Positions 23,434-32,744 are shown, counted from the stretch's first letter. The stretch: DNA of 64,000 nt from CAYRNR01 sp964425605 (GCA_964425605.1 CAYRNR010000010.1:1-64000), one strand, 5' to 3'. Program-made: numbers and translations. Notes: generated by a model from the letters alone, not told the origin.

Positions 23434-25327
23434 GCCCGTCCATCATCACCTCCAGATCCGTAGTCGGCACATCGCACGAGCCGTCGCGACAGATATACGC
23501 CGTATCGCGGGAGTCGTCCGTGGCGAGGACCAGCGCCTGAAGGAGCTGGGTGTGGCCGCGGCCGGCCCGGTTCAGGGCCCTGGAGAAGGCGCGGAAGATT
23601 GCGGCGGAGCGGGCTTCGAGGGACGGCTCCCCTCGGCTCCGCGCCAGGCGCAGCAGCACCATGGCGGCGACGGAGTTCCCGGACGGCAGCGCGCCGTCGT
23701 AGATCTCCTTGGACCGCACCAGCAGCTCCTCGCCGTCGTCGGCGGTGAGGTAGAAACCCCCGGCCTCCTCGTCCCAGAACAGCTCGATCATCTGGCCGGT
23801 GATGACGCCGGCCTGCTCGAGGTAGCGCACGTCGAAGGTGGCCTCGTAGAGCTCGAGCAGCCCCCAGGCCATGAACGCGTGGTCGTCGAGGTGGGCCGGG
23901 AGGCCAGCCTCACCGCCGCGGGAGCGCTTCAGCAGCCGGCCGTCCGCGCTGCGCAGGTTGCCCAGGGCGAAGTCCGCGGCGCGGGTGGCGGCCTCGGCAT
24001 AACGCAGCTCGTCCAGGGCCTGGGCGCCCAGGGCGAACGCGGCGATCATCAACCCGTTCCAGTCGGTGAGGATCTTGTCGTCCTTGAGGGGGTGGACGCG
24101 AGCCTCGCGGACCGCGAAGAGCTGGCCGCGGGCGTCGTCGAGCTTGCGCCTCAGCTGGTCCTCGGTCATCCCGCGGTCGGCGGCCAGATCGGCCAGGGGG
24201 CGCGTCAGGTGCGGGATGTTGCGGCCGGTGCGGCGCTGTGAAGCCTCCTCGGAGAAGTTCCCCTGGGACGTGAGGTTGTAGGTCTGCACGAACAGCTGGG
24301 CCTGGTCCTCGTCGAGGATCTCCCGCACCTGTGCGACGGTCCACAGGTAGAACAGCCCCTCCTCGCCTTCGGAGTCCGCGTCCTCGGCCGAGTAGAAGCC
24401 CCCGCCCGGCGCGGTCATGTCCCGCAACACGTACTCGAAGATCTCCCGGGCGGTGCGCGCGTACTCGGCCTTGCCCGTGGCCTGGTACGTCTCCACGTAG
24501 GCGATGGCCAGCAGGGCCTGGTCGTACAGCATCTTCTCGAAGTGGGGTACGAGCCACCGCGCGTCGGTGGAGTAGCGGTGGAATCCGAAGCCCACGTGGT
24601 CGTACACGCCGCCGCGGCGCATCGCCTGCAGCGTCGTCTCGACCATGTCCAGGGCGTGGGCGTCTCCGGTGCGTTTCCAGTACCGCAGCAGGAACGTCAG
24701 CTGGTGGGGCGTGGGGAACTTGGGCGCCCCGCCGAAGCCGCCGTGCAACGGATCGAACTCGCGGGACAGGCCGCGGTAGGCCTCCTCCAGCGCCTCCTTG
24801 CCCGGGTCGGGGCCGCTGAGCCCCTGGCCCACGTCCTGCAGCGCGTTCGTCGCCCGCTGCGCCGACTCCAGCACGGCCTCGCGCTCGTCGCGCCACGCCG
24901 TGGCCAGCGCGGGCACCAGCTCCAGCATTCCGGGGCGGCCGTACACGCTCTCTTTGGGGAAGTAGGTCCCCACGTAGAACGGCTGGCGATCCGGCGTCAT
25001 CACCACGGTCAGCGGCCAGCCGCCCGACCCGGTCACCATCTGGCACACGGTCATGTAGACGTGGTCGATGTCCGGGCGCTCCTCGCGGTCCACCTTGATC
25101 GACACGAAGTGCTCGTTCAACAACGCGGCCACCTCGGGGTCCTCGAACGATTCGTGCTCCATCACGTGGCACCAGTGGCAGGTGGCGTAGCCGATGGACA
25201 GGAAGATCGGCTTGTCCTCGGCCCGGGCCCTCTCGAAGGCCTCTTCTCCCCAGGGGAACCAGTCCACGGGGTTGTGCGCGTGTTGCAGCAGGTACGGGCT
25301 CTGCTCGTCGATCAGGCGGTTGGTCAC
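23426..25327 (-). CDS. YyaL/SSP411 family protein (thioredoxin-like plus six-hairpin domain)
   Basis: A 633-residue protein. Residues 1-170 form a thioredoxin-like DUF255 domain with SIGYATCHWCHVMEHESFEDPEVA and NEHFVSIKVDREERPDID; the remainder is an (alpha/alpha)6-barrel with WLVPHFEKMLYDQALL and HLDDHAFMAWGLLELYEAT. The family is widespread and its biochemical role is unclear. It is monocistronic and divergent from the FAD dehydrogenase gene. Confidence 0.9.
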   Translation of the reverse strand: MTNRLIDEQSPYLLQHAHNPVDWFPWGEEAFERARAEDKPIFLSIGYATCHWCHVMEHESFEDPEVAALLNEHFVSIKVDREERPDIDHVYMTVCQMVTGSGGWPLTVVMTPDRQPFYVGTYFPKESVYGRPGMLELVPALATAWRDEREAVLESAQRATNALQDVGQGLSGPDPGKEALEEAYRGLSREFDPLHGGFGGAPKFPTPHQLTFLLRYWKRTGDAHALDMVETTLQAMRRGGVYDHVGFGFHRYSTDARWLVPHFEKMLYDQALLAIAYVETYQATGKAEYARTAREIFEYVLRDMTAPGGGFYSAEDADSEGEEGLFYLWTVAQVREILDEDQAQLFVQTYNLTSQGNFSEEASQRRTGRNIPHLTRPLADLAADRGMTEDQLRRKLDDARGQLFAVREARVHPLKDDKILTDWNGLMIAAFALGAQALDELRYAEAATRAADFALGNLRSADGRLLKRSRGGEAGLPAHLDDHAFMAWGLLELYEATFDVRYLEQAGVITGQMIELFWDEEAGGFYLTADDGEELLVRSKEIYDGALPSGNSVAAMVLLRLARSRGEPSLEARSAAIFRAFSRALNRAGRGHTQLLQALVLATDDSRDTAYICRDGSCDVPTTDLEVMMDGLR

Positions 25328-25412
25328 GAGTTTCGACCTCCTCGGAGTTCCTCACAACGGTCTGGCTACGTGGCAAGGGGGTTACTACCCTGAACGATCG
25401 AAAGGCACCGCC

Positions 25413-28319
25413 ATGGACGCGCTCGCTGCTCCCCTCGACGATCTCCGCGGACAGATCGACGGGGACGTCCTCGACGATCACACCCATCGGCTGCTCTACA
25501 GCACCGACGCCTCGGTCTATCAACAACTCCCCCTGGGTATCGTCCGCCCTCGCCACCGCGCGGACTGCGAGGCGATCGTCCGCCTCGCCGCGCAGCACGC
25601 CATCCCCCTGATCCCCCGCGCCGCGGGCACCTCCCTGGCCGGCCAGTGCGTCGGGTCCGGGCTGGTGGTGGACGTCTCGAGGTACATGACCGAGGTGCTC
25701 GAGGTGAACGCGGCCGAACGCTGGGTGCGCGTGCAGCCCGGGGTGATCCTCGACGATCTCAACGACCTGCTGGCACCCCACGGGCTGATGTTCGGCCCCG
25801 AGACCTCCACGTCCAACCGCTGCATGATCGGCGGGATGATCGGCAACAACGCGGCCGGTTCGCACTCCATCGTCCACGGCACCACGCGGGACCACGTCCT
25901 CGATCTCGAGCTGGTGCTCGCCGACGGCAACGTGACCCGCTTCGGTCCCCTGACCGAGGACGACCTCGGCGCGCGCCGCCGCCGCGACGACCTCGAGGGC
26001 GCGATCTACCGCGAGGTCGTGGATCTGCTGCAGACCCACCGCGATCTCATCCGCGCGAGCTCGCCCAAGCCCGAGATCCTCCGCCGCAACACCGGCTACC
26101 CCCTCGACGGCCTGCTCGATCGGCATCCGCTGACCGAGGCGGGTCCCTCGTTCAGCCTCGCGCCGCTGATGTGCGGCAGCGAGGGCACCCTGGGGCTGAT
26201 CACCGAGGCGCGCCTGAACCTCATCGAGATCCCGCGGCACAACCTCGTGGTCTGCGCCCACTTCCACACCCTGGACGAGGGCACCCGCGGCACCGTCCTC
26301 GCCCTCGAGCACGAGCCCTCGGCCGTGGAGCTGATGGACGGCGAGATCCTGGACCTGAGCAAGCGCAACCTCGAGGCCGCCCGGAACCGCTTCTGGGTCG
26401 AGGGTGAGCCCCAGGCCGTGCTGGCCATCGAGTTCTTCGACGACGATCCGGAACGTCTGCAGCTGCGCGCGCAGCGCCTGATCGCCGCGTTCGGCGAGGC
26501 CGGGATGGGGTACGCGTTCCCCGTCGTCGAGTCGGCGCGCGTGCCCCAGGTCTGGGCCGTGCGCAAGGCCGGCCTGGGCCTGCTGACGGGCAAGCGCGGG
26601 GACCACAAGCCGGTCACCGTGGTCGAGGACGTGGCCGTGGCGCCGGCAGACCTGCCCGAGTACGTGCGCCGCATGCAGGCGCTGATGGAGCGCCACGGCG
26701 CCAGCGCCGTGTACTACGGCCACGCCTCGGTGGGCGAGCTGCACGTGCGGCCGGTGCTGAGCCTTCGCGATCCCGACGACGTCCGGCGGTTCCGGGCCAT
26801 CGCCAGCGACGTGGCGGACCTCGCCGGCGAGTTCGACGCCTCCCTCGCCGGCGAACACGGCGTGGGCCGCCTGCGCGCGGAGTTCATCGAGCAGGTGCTG
26901 GGCGCGGACTTCGTGGCCCTGCTGCGGCGGGTGAAGCGCGCGTTCGATCCCGGGGGCCTGTTCAACCCCGGCAAGATCGTCGACGCGCAGCCCATGGACA
27001 CGGATCTCCGCATCGTCCCCGGCCGCCCCGTCCCCGAGATCGACACCGTCCTGGACTGGAGCGCCGAGCAGGGCCTGCTGCGCGCGGCCGAGCGCTGCAA
27101 CGGCGCCGGCGCCTGCCGCAAGACCGCGGGCCGCGGCACCATGTGCCCGTCGTACATGGCCACCGGGGAGGAGCTCCACTCCACGCGCGGCCGGGCCAAC
27201 CTGCTGAGGCAGCTGCTGTCTGCCGAGGACCCCTCGCAGGCCCTGTCCAGCGACGAACTCCACGAGGCCCTGGAGCTCTGCCTCAGCTGCAAGGGCTGCG
27301 CGAGCGAGTGTCCGTCCAGCGTGGACGTGGCGCGCATGAAGGCCGAGTTCCTCCAGCACCACCACGACGCCCACGGCACGCCCCTGTCCTCGCAGGTCCT
27401 GGGACAGTTCGGCAAGTTCGCCGCCCTGGCCCGCTTCACCCCGGCGCTGGCCTCGGCGGTCTCCAACACCGGCCTCGCCAAGAAGGTCCTGGGTGTGGAC
27501 CCCCGCAGGGTGGTCCCGGCCTTCGCAGCGCAGACCTTCAGCGCCTGGTTCCGCCGGCACGAGCCCCACCCCAACGCAGGAGAGCGCGGCGAGGTGGTCC
27601 TGTTCGTCGACGAGTTCACCGAGTACACGGATCCCGCTGTAGGTGTGGCCGCCACCGAGTTCCTCGAGGCTGCCGGCTTCGCGGTGATCGCCCCGGCCGG
27701 GCTGGACTCCGCCCGCACCCAGATCAGCAAGGGCCTGCTGCGCAAGGCGCGCGCGGCCTTCGAGAAGGCCCTGACCGTCCTGCACCCTCTTGCCGAGCAG
27801 GGCCTGCCCATCGTCGGTCTCGAACCCTCAGCCATCCTCGGCTTCCGCGACGAGGCCCCCGATCTCGTCCGCGGCGACGAGATGTCCGCCCGGGCCGCGG
27901 CCGTGTCCGATCACGCCTTGCTGTTCGAGGAGTTCGTCGTCCAGCAGGCCGCCGAGGGCCGCCTGGACCTGCTCGAGTTCATTGCCGATCCCCCCGGCCA
28001 CATCCTGCTCCACGGTCACTGCCACCAGAAGTCCCTGGTCGGCGTCCAGCCCTCCGTGGCCGCCCTGCAGCTCATCCCGGGCGCCCGCGTCGAGGTCATC
28101 CCCTCGGGGTGCTGCGGCATGGCCGGCTCCTTCGGCTACCACCACTACGACCTGTCCATGGCCATCGGCGAGCTGGTCCTCTTCCCCGCCGTCCGCGCCG
28201 CCGCCGCCGACACGATCCTCGCGGCCCCTGGCACCAGCTGCCGCCACCAGATCCACGACGGCACAGAGCGCACGGCGCTGCATCCGGCCCAGATCCTCCG
28301 CGCAGCGATCGACGCGTAG
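25413..28319 (+). CDS. FAD-linked dehydrogenase fused to Fe-S/CCG domains (D-lactate or glycolate dehydrogenase type)
   Basis: A 968-residue protein. The N-terminal FAD_binding_4 domain has PRAAGTSLAGQCVGSGLVVDVSRYM and PETSTSNRCMIGGMIGNNAAGSHS; the FAD-oxidase C domain follows, ending AFDPGGLFNPGKIV. Two Cys clusters (CNGAGACRKTAGRGTMCPSY and CLSCKGCASECPSSVDV) fit [4Fe-4S] binding, and a CCG domain ends the protein (GHCHQKSL, SGCCGMAGSFGY). The fused GlcD-GlpC layout oxidises a 2-hydroxyacid such as D-lactate and passes electrons to quinone. Exact substrate cannot be told. ATG 25413 is used; an earlier in-frame ATG lies inside the divergent gene. Confidence 0.85.
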   Translation: MDALAAPLDDLRGQIDGDVLDDHTHRLLYSTDASVYQQLPLGIVRPRHRADCEAIVRLAAQHAIPLIPRAAGTSLAGQCVGSGLVVDVSRYMTEVLEVNAAERWVRVQPGVILDDLNDLLAPHGLMFGPETSTSNRCMIGGMIGNNAAGSHSIVHGTTRDHVLDLELVLADGNVTRFGPLTEDDLGARRRRDDLEGAIYREVVDLLQTHRDLIRASSPKPEILRRNTGYPLDGLLDRHPLTEAGPSFSLAPLMCGSEGTLGLITEARLNLIEIPRHNLVVCAHFHTLDEGTRGTVLALEHEPSAVELMDGEILDLSKRNLEAARNRFWVEGEPQAVLAIEFFDDDPERLQLRAQRLIAAFGEAGMGYAFPVVESARVPQVWAVRKAGLGLLTGKRGDHKPVTVVEDVAVAPADLPEYVRRMQALMERHGASAVYYGHASVGELHVRPVLSLRDPDDVRRFRAIASDVADLAGEFDASLAGEHGVGRLRAEFIEQVLGADFVALLRRVKRAFDPGGLFNPGKIVDAQPMDTDLRIVPGRPVPEIDTVLDWSAEQGLLRAAERCNGAGACRKTAGRGTMCPSYMATGEELHSTRGRANLLRQLLSAEDPSQALSSDELHEALELCLSCKGCASECPSSVDVARMKAEFLQHHHDAHGTPLSSQVLGQFGKFAALARFTPALASAVSNTGLAKKVLGVDPRRVVPAFAAQTFSAWFRRHEPHPNAGERGEVVLFVDEFTEYTDPAVGVAATEFLEAAGFAVIAPAGLDSARTQISKGLLRKARAAFEKALTVLHPLAEQGLPIVGLEPSAILGFRDEAPDLVRGDEMSARAAAVSDHALLFEEFVVQQAAEGRLDLLEFIADPPGHILLHGHCHQKSLVGVQPSVAALQLIPGARVEVIPSGCCGMAGSFGYHHYDLSMAIGELVLFPAVRAAAADTILAAPGTSCRHQIHDGTERTALHPAQILRAAIDA

Positions 28320-28330
28320 CTCTCCCCCGA

Positions 28331-28359
28331 TTGACAGCACAGTTAGTCGTGACTAACTT
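28331..28359 (+). promoter_or_regulatory. fumC promoter overlapped by a palindromic operator
   Basis: TTGACA (28331-28336) and TAACTT (28354-28359) with 17-bp spacing form a strong sigma-70 promoter. The palindrome AGTTAGTCGTGACTAACT (28341-28358, 8-bp arms around GT) covers the spacer and most of the -10, the position of a repressor site. A near copy lies at the suf promoter (54161-54178). Confidence 0.8.
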
Positions 28360-28403
28360 TCCTCTGTACAGCTAGCGCCTCGCGGCAGCGCGCGGAGGAC
28401 CGG

Positions 28404-29789
28404 ATGCGTATCGAGACCGACAGCATGGGCGAGATGGAGGTCCCGGACGACGCGCTCTTCGGCGCCCAGACCCGCCGCGCTCAGCTGAACTTCCCGGTCA
28501 GCGGCTGGCCGATCCCCGTCGCCGTGGTACGCGCGCTCGGCCGCATCAAGGGCGCGGCCGCGGTGGTGAACTACGAGCTGGGCAACCTGGAGCCGGAGGT
28601 CGCCTCCCTGATCGAGCAGGCCGCGCGAGAGGTGGCGGACGGCCGCCACGACGATCAGTTCGTGGTCGACCTGTTCCAGACCGGCAGCGGTACGTCGTCG
28701 AACATGAACGCCAACGAGGTGATCGCCAACCGGGCGATCCAGCTGGCCGGGGGCGAGATCGGCAGCCGAGATCCCGTACACCCCAACGACCACGTCAACC
28801 TCGGCCAGTCCTCCAACGACGTGATCCCCACGGCCATCCAGGTGGCCGCGGCCATCGGCATCGCCGAGGACCTGCTGCCCGCGCTGCGTGCCCTCGAGGC
28901 GTCGCTCCACGAGCGGGCCCGGGCCTTCGACGACGTGGTGACCGTCGGCCGAACCCACCTGCAGGACGCGACCCCGGTGCGCCTGGGCCAGGTGTTCGGC
29001 GGCTACGCGAGCCAGGTGTCCCGCAGCCGCTCTCAGCTTCGCCGCGCCCTCGACGACCTGCTCTTCCTGCCCATCGGCGGCACGGCCGTGGGCACCGGCG
29101 TCAACACCCACCCCGAGTTCGGTCGTCGCGTCGCGGCCTCCCTCGCCGACCAGACGGGGCTGGAGTTCATCGAGACCGCGGATCACTTCTCGGCGCAGTC
29201 CACGGCGGACGTGTTCGTGGCAGCGATGGGGGCCCTCAAGGGCGCGGCGATCAGCCTGGCCAAGATCGCCAACGACATCCGCTTCCTCGCGTCCGGGCCG
29301 CGCGGCGGCCTCGGCGAGATCACCCTGCCCGCGGTCCAGCCCGGCAGCTCCATCATGCCCGGCAAGGTCAACCCGGTGATCGCCGAGTCCCTCATGCAGG
29401 TCGCCGGCTGGACCGTCGGCGCCGAGGCCTCGGTGACCTGGGCCGCGTCCATGCTCAGCAACTTCGAGCTCAGCGCAGCCCAGCCGATCATCGCCCACCA
29501 CCTGCTGGAGTCCATCCGGCTGCTCGCTGGCGCCGTGCGCAACTTCGAACGGCGCGCCGTGCGCGGCCTGACCGCCGACCGCGCCCGCTGCGCCGAGCTC
29601 GTTGAGCAGTCCCTGGCCCTGGGCACCGGCCTCGCTCCGCGGATCGGCTACGATGCCGCGGCGAGCCTGGTGAAGCAGGCCCACGAAGCCGGTCGGACGA
29701 TCCGCGAGATGGCCGTGGAGCGCCACGTCCTCGATGGCACGGAACTTGAACAGATCCTCGATCCCCGGTCCATGACCGGCGCCAGCTGA
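28404..29789 (+). CDS. fumC: Class II fumarate hydratase
   Basis: A 461-residue enzyme converting fumarate and malate. Conserved regions are TGSGTSSNMNANEVIANRA, GRTHLQDATPVRLGQ and the fumarase/aspartase signature GSSIMPGKVNPVIAE. Class II fumarase needs no Fe-S cluster, unlike class I, so it keeps the TCA cycle running under oxidative or iron stress. It lies 20 bp before the Ni-SOD gene, with which it is probably co-transcribed. The ATG at 28404 follows GCGGAGG. Confidence 0.95.
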   Translation: MRIETDSMGEMEVPDDALFGAQTRRAQLNFPVSGWPIPVAVVRALGRIKGAAAVVNYELGNLEPEVASLIEQAAREVADGRHDDQFVVDLFQTGSGTSSNMNANEVIANRAIQLAGGEIGSRDPVHPNDHVNLGQSSNDVIPTAIQVAAAIGIAEDLLPALRALEASLHERARAFDDVVTVGRTHLQDATPVRLGQVFGGYASQVSRSRSQLRRALDDLLFLPIGGTAVGTGVNTHPEFGRRVAASLADQTGLEFIETADHFSAQSTADVFVAAMGALKGAAISLAKIANDIRFLASGPRGGLGEITLPAVQPGSSIMPGKVNPVIAESLMQVAGWTVGAEASVTWAASMLSNFELSAAQPIIAHHLLESIRLLAGAVRNFERRAVRGLTADRARCAELVEQSLALGTGLAPRIGYDAAASLVKQAHEAGRTIREMAVERHVLDGTELEQILDPRSMTGAS

Positions 29790-29808
29790 GACACCCTGGA
29801 GACACGAG

Positions 29809-30288
29809 ATGTACCTTCGCCTTCCCCTGGCCACCCTCACCCTGCTGTTCACCCTCGCCTGGTCGACCGTCGCCGCCGCCCACTGCCAGATCCCGTGCGG
29901 CATCTACGACGACGAGCTGCGCGCGCGCCTGATCGCCGAGCACATCACCACCCTCGAGAAGTCGATGAACACCATCGACGCCCTGACCGCGGCCGAGGAG
30001 CTCGACGCCAACCAGCTCGCCCGCTGGGTGGCCAACAAGGACCACCACGCCGACGAACTCACCGGCATCGTCACCGCCTACTTCCTGGCCCAGCGGCTGA
30101 AGCCGGCGGATCTGGACGACGAAGCCAAGAAGGACGCCTACCTCGAGCAGTTGACGCTGCTGCATGCGATGATGTTCCACGCCATGAAGGCCAAGCAGAC
30201 CACGGACCTGACGCATGTACAGACCCTGCGAGACCTCCTCCAGCGCTTCGAGATCGCCTACTTCGGGCACGAGGTCAGCAGTGGGTGA
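29809..30288 (+). CDS. sodN: Nickel superoxide dismutase with a Sec signal peptide
   Basis: A 159-residue precursor. Residues 1-24 form a typical signal peptide ending VAAA. The next residues are HCQIPCGIYD, the Ni-hook HCxxPCGxY of Ni-SOD. In known Ni-SOD, His1 and the Cys2/Cys6 thiolates of the mature N-terminus bind nickel, so signal peptidase cleavage after AAA would directly expose His1. The remaining helical domain and total length fit SodN (mature about 135 residues). It should remove superoxide outside the cytoplasm. No sodX-like maturation peptidase is adjacent. Confidence 0.88.
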   Translation: MYLRLPLATLTLLFTLAWSTVAAAHCQIPCGIYDDELRARLIAEHITTLEKSMNTIDALTAAEELDANQLARWVANKDHHADELTGIVTAYFLAQRLKPADLDDEAKKDAYLEQLTLLHAMMFHAMKAKQTTDLTHVQTLRDLLQRFEIAYFGHEVSSG

Positions 30289-31351
30289 CGGGCGCCCGGC
30301 GCCCTCTGCCAACTGGCTCCGACGCTCCCGCGTCGGAGCCGATGAACCAGGACGCTCCAGCGTCCTTCAACTCCTCTTCTTCCTCGCCCTCTCACTACCC
30401 ACCCCCGCCTGCAGCGCCGCCGACGACTCGCTCGATCTCGCCGCCATCCCCGGCCCCTGGCAGAACCAGCAGCTTGAGGTCCCCGGCCGCATCCAGACCG
30501 CGGAAGGGACCGAAGCCCTCGAATTCCACCTCCTCGTCGCCGGCCCCGAGGACGCACCCACGGTCGTCCTGCTCCACGGCTTCCCCGACCTGGCCTACTC
30601 CTGGCGCGAGGTGATCCCCCTGCTCAGCGACGACTACCGCGTGGTGGCCCCCGACATGCGCGGCTACGGCGCCACGGGCAAGCCCGACTCCGGCTACGAC
30701 GCGGTGACCCTCGCCGACGACGTGGCGTCGTTGATCGAGGTGGTCGCCCCCAACGAAGCGGTCCACCTGGTCGGCCACGACTGGGGCGCCTTCATCGCCT
30801 GGTCCGTGGCCATCCGGCATCCCCAGCGCCTCGCAACCCTGACGGCCGTGGACGTCCCACACCCGGCGACCATGGAGCAGTTCCTCCGCGAGGACCGCGA
30901 GCAGCGCCGCAAGAGCCGCTACATGAAGCTGCTCGCCTCGAAGCCAGCCGCCCGAGTGGTGGCCTCGATGGGCCCGAAGCGCCGCGGCAAGATGCTCCGC
31001 TCGAACCTTCACCGCGCGGACGGACTCACCGACGAGGACGTGGCCTGGTACCAGGCCGCCTTCGACACCGTGGAGGAGACCCGCGGCCCCTTGCTGTACT
31101 ACCGCGAGGCCCTGGCGCTGCGGAAGGCCGCGGCAGGAGAACCCATCCCCGACGCGCCCGTGGCGGTCCCCACCCTGGTCATGTGGGGCGAGGACGACGC
31201 CTACGTGGGATCAGTGATGGCCGAACCGTCGTGCGAACACGTCACCGCCGATCGCTGCGAGGTGGAGGTGTTCGAGGGGGCGGGGCACTTCCTGCAGTGG
31301 GAGGACCCCGAGGGCTTCGCCGCGCGGTGGCGGCAGTTCGTGGAGCCCTGA
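30281..31351 (+). CDS. Alpha/beta hydrolase, epoxide hydrolase/haloalkane dehalogenase-like
   Basis: About 356 residues if GTG 30281 is the start (GAGGT 7 bp upstream; overlaps sodN by 8 bp). A hydrophobic stretch LQLLFFLALSLPTPAC looks like a lipoprotein signal. The hydrolase core shows VVLLHGFPDLAYSWREV, VAPDMRGYGATGKP and VGHDWGAFIAWSVA (nucleophile Asp in GHDWG), with a C-terminal EGAGHFLQWEDP supplying His. Asp as nucleophile indicates the epoxide hydrolase or dehalogenase branch. The first 25 codons consist of repeat-derived hairpins, so the true start is uncertain. Confidence 0.75.
   Translation: MGDGRPAPSANWLRRSRVGADEPGRSSVLQLLFFLALSLPTPACSAADDSLDLAAIPGPWQNQQLEVPGRIQTAEGTEALEFHLLVAGPEDAPTVVLLHGFPDLAYSWREVIPLLSDDYRVVAPDMRGYGATGKPDSGYDAVTLADDVASLIEVVAPNEAVHLVGHDWGAFIAWSVAIRHPQRLATLTAVDVPHPATMEQFLREDREQRRKSRYMKLLASKPAARVVASMGPKRRGKMLRSNLHRADGLTDEDVAWYQAAFDTVEETRGPLLYYREALALRKAAAGEPIPDAPVAVPTLVMWGEDDAYVGSVMAEPSCEHVTADRCEVEVFEGAGHFLQWEDPEGFAARWRQFVEP
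30315..30365. repeat. Paired small hairpins, GACGCTC...GAGCGTC type
   Basis: Stem 1: GGCTCCGACGC / GCGTCGGAGCC (30315-30325 and 30330-30340) around TCCC. Stem 2: GGACGCT / AGCGTCC (30350-30356 and 30359-30365) around CC. The two are related in sequence and lie 9 bp apart, like a REP doublet (BIME). They fall at the junction of sodN and the hydrolase gene and would be translated from GTG 30281. Confidence 0.65.
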
Positions 31352-31927
31352 GGAACCACGCATCCTACGGCCTCACGGACAACCTGCACGCCCGCGATCT
31401 GGTCGATCGAAGTGTCACCATGGACAGGCTGCTCGACGATCGTTCGTGACCGTCAGGTCGAGGGAACCTCCAGACAGATCGCCTGCCTCGAGGACAGCAC
31501 AGCGTGCCAGGTCGTCGTGCTGCACGGCACCCAGATCCCCGAGACGGACGTGACCATGGCCCGGGGCCTGGGACTGTGGTTCCTCACGCCGTTGGCCTGC
31601 CGGAATATCGTCCTCTCGGGTATCGGCGCGCATCTGGAAGCCGGAGATACCCCAGCCCTGGTCCCACCCCAAGAGGTGCCGCGGTGCGGCGCCTTTCCGC
31701 ACCTCAACGGTGCTAGCCGGATCTCACGCCTAATCCCGGACCTCGGGGCGGAACCTCTCCGTCCGGGCTCCTCCACTCCCACCAAACCCCCGCAGACGTT
31801 CCGCATCCCGGATCAATCGACGAAGTCTTCCACCATGACCGCCTGATTCGATCCGAATTCCGGCTCATTCGGGGAAGTCTGCAACCATGTGGAGTTTGGC
31901 TGTTCGCGTCCCCGGGGCGTCCCGTGG
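31352..31927. other. 576 bp without a recognisable gene
   Basis: Short frames exist on both strands (for example 31412-31846 plus and 31453-31806 minus), but none has a ribosome-binding site, family motif or consistent codon bias. Between about 31690 and 31880 the GC content falls and the sequence looks like a decayed remnant. It borders the HepT/MntA pair, so it may be scar sequence from a mobile island. I assign no function. Confidence 0.5.
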
Positions 31928-32293
31928 TCAGTCTCGCCCGGAGTCCTCGGCAGCCGAAAGCTCGTGGAGGATGGCGGTGATCTGGCCGTGGAGGAGCGGG
32001 ACCTTGGTGGAGACGATGTCCCAGAGGATCTCGCCCTCGATGCCGAAGTACGCGTGGGCGAGGATGTCGCGTAACCCGGCGATCTTCCGCCACTCGACAT
32101 CGGCGTGGCGTTCGCGCATGTCCGCTGGGACGTGCTTGGCCGCCTCGCCGATGACCAGCAGGTTGTGCAGGACAGCGTCGTAGACCAGCTCGTTGCAGGT
32201 GAACGCCTCGAAGTCCATGCCCTGCGTGAACTGAAGGACCTTGGCCGTGGCCTCGGTCATGTCCTCTAGGTAGAGGAGCCAGTCACGCGACAC
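31928..32293 (-). CDS. hepT: HepT-like toxin (DUF86/HEPN RNase)
   Basis: A 121-residue helical protein with the HEPN active-site motif RxxxxHxY as RDILAHAY (about residues 75-82). The GEAAKHVP segment is typical of HepT. These proteins cut RNA and are neutralised by the MNT partner encoded directly upstream. The two genes overlap by 11 bp in one operon. Confidence 0.9.
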   Translation of the reverse strand: MSRDWLLYLEDMTEATAKVLQFTQGMDFEAFTCNELVYDAVLHNLLVIGEAAKHVPADMRERHADVEWRKIAGLRDILAHAYFGIEGEILWDIVSTKVPLLHGQITAILHELSAAEDSGRD

Positions 32294-32576
32294 GGATGGC
32301 CTCGGCTTCGATCCGCGGGCGGAGGCGCGGGCGCAGTCCGCCGAGAGTCACGAGGTCCACACGCATCCCCAGCAGGTCTTCCAGGTAGAGCTTCAGGTCC
32401 ATGTACTGGTCAAAGGTCGCCGGGCCGCCGAAATCGACCAGGAGATCGACGTCGCTGTCCTGCCTGGGCTGGTTCCTGGCGAACGACCCGAACAGGGAGA
32501 GAGAGACGACGCCATGGGCCCGGATCTCGCCGATCCGGTCTTCCAGAAGTGTCAGGATTCGCCTCTTGTCCACCAT
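32283..32576 (-). CDS. mntA: MntA-like minimal nucleotidyltransferase antitoxin
   Basis: A 97-residue protein with the nucleotidyltransferase signature SLFGSFARNQPRQDSDVDLLVDFG (GSFAR and DSDVD). In characterised HepT/MntA pairs the antitoxin adds AMP to the toxin's active-site region. It precedes hepT in the same operon. Confidence 0.9.
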   Translation of the reverse strand: MVDKRRILTLLEDRIGEIRAHGVVSLSLFGSFARNQPRQDSDVDLLVDFGGPATFDQYMDLKLYLEDLLGMRVDLVTLGGLRPRLRPRIEAEAIRVA

Positions 32577-32744
32577 GAGTTCAGGATAGCACGCCGGAGC
32601 GGCTCGAACCCTGCTGACAAACTGGACATCGCCTCAGCTCTGGTCCCCTGGTGTCCTGGAACCGAAGTTCCTCGGTGGGCCTCCCTACCTGACTCCACGC
32701 TCGACCCAGCCAAGTTTTCTTCCCTTCCTGCCTTCCTGCCTTCC

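Noticed and set aside
23910..27785. A 1291-codon open frame on the minus strand
   Set aside because: It is antisense to yyaL and the FAD/Fe-S dehydrogenase, is rich in Arg/Ala/Gly/His as expected for a shadow of high-GC genes, and shows no family motif.
29787..29804. Two direct GAGACA copies before sodN
   Set aside because: They are 11 bp apart in direct orientation, overlap the fumC stop and ribosome-binding region, and no -24/-12 element follows; probably chance.
31412..31846. A 144-codon plus-strand frame
   Set aside because: No ribosome-binding site, no recognisable domain, and equally long frames exist on the other strand; kept only as part of the unexplained region.
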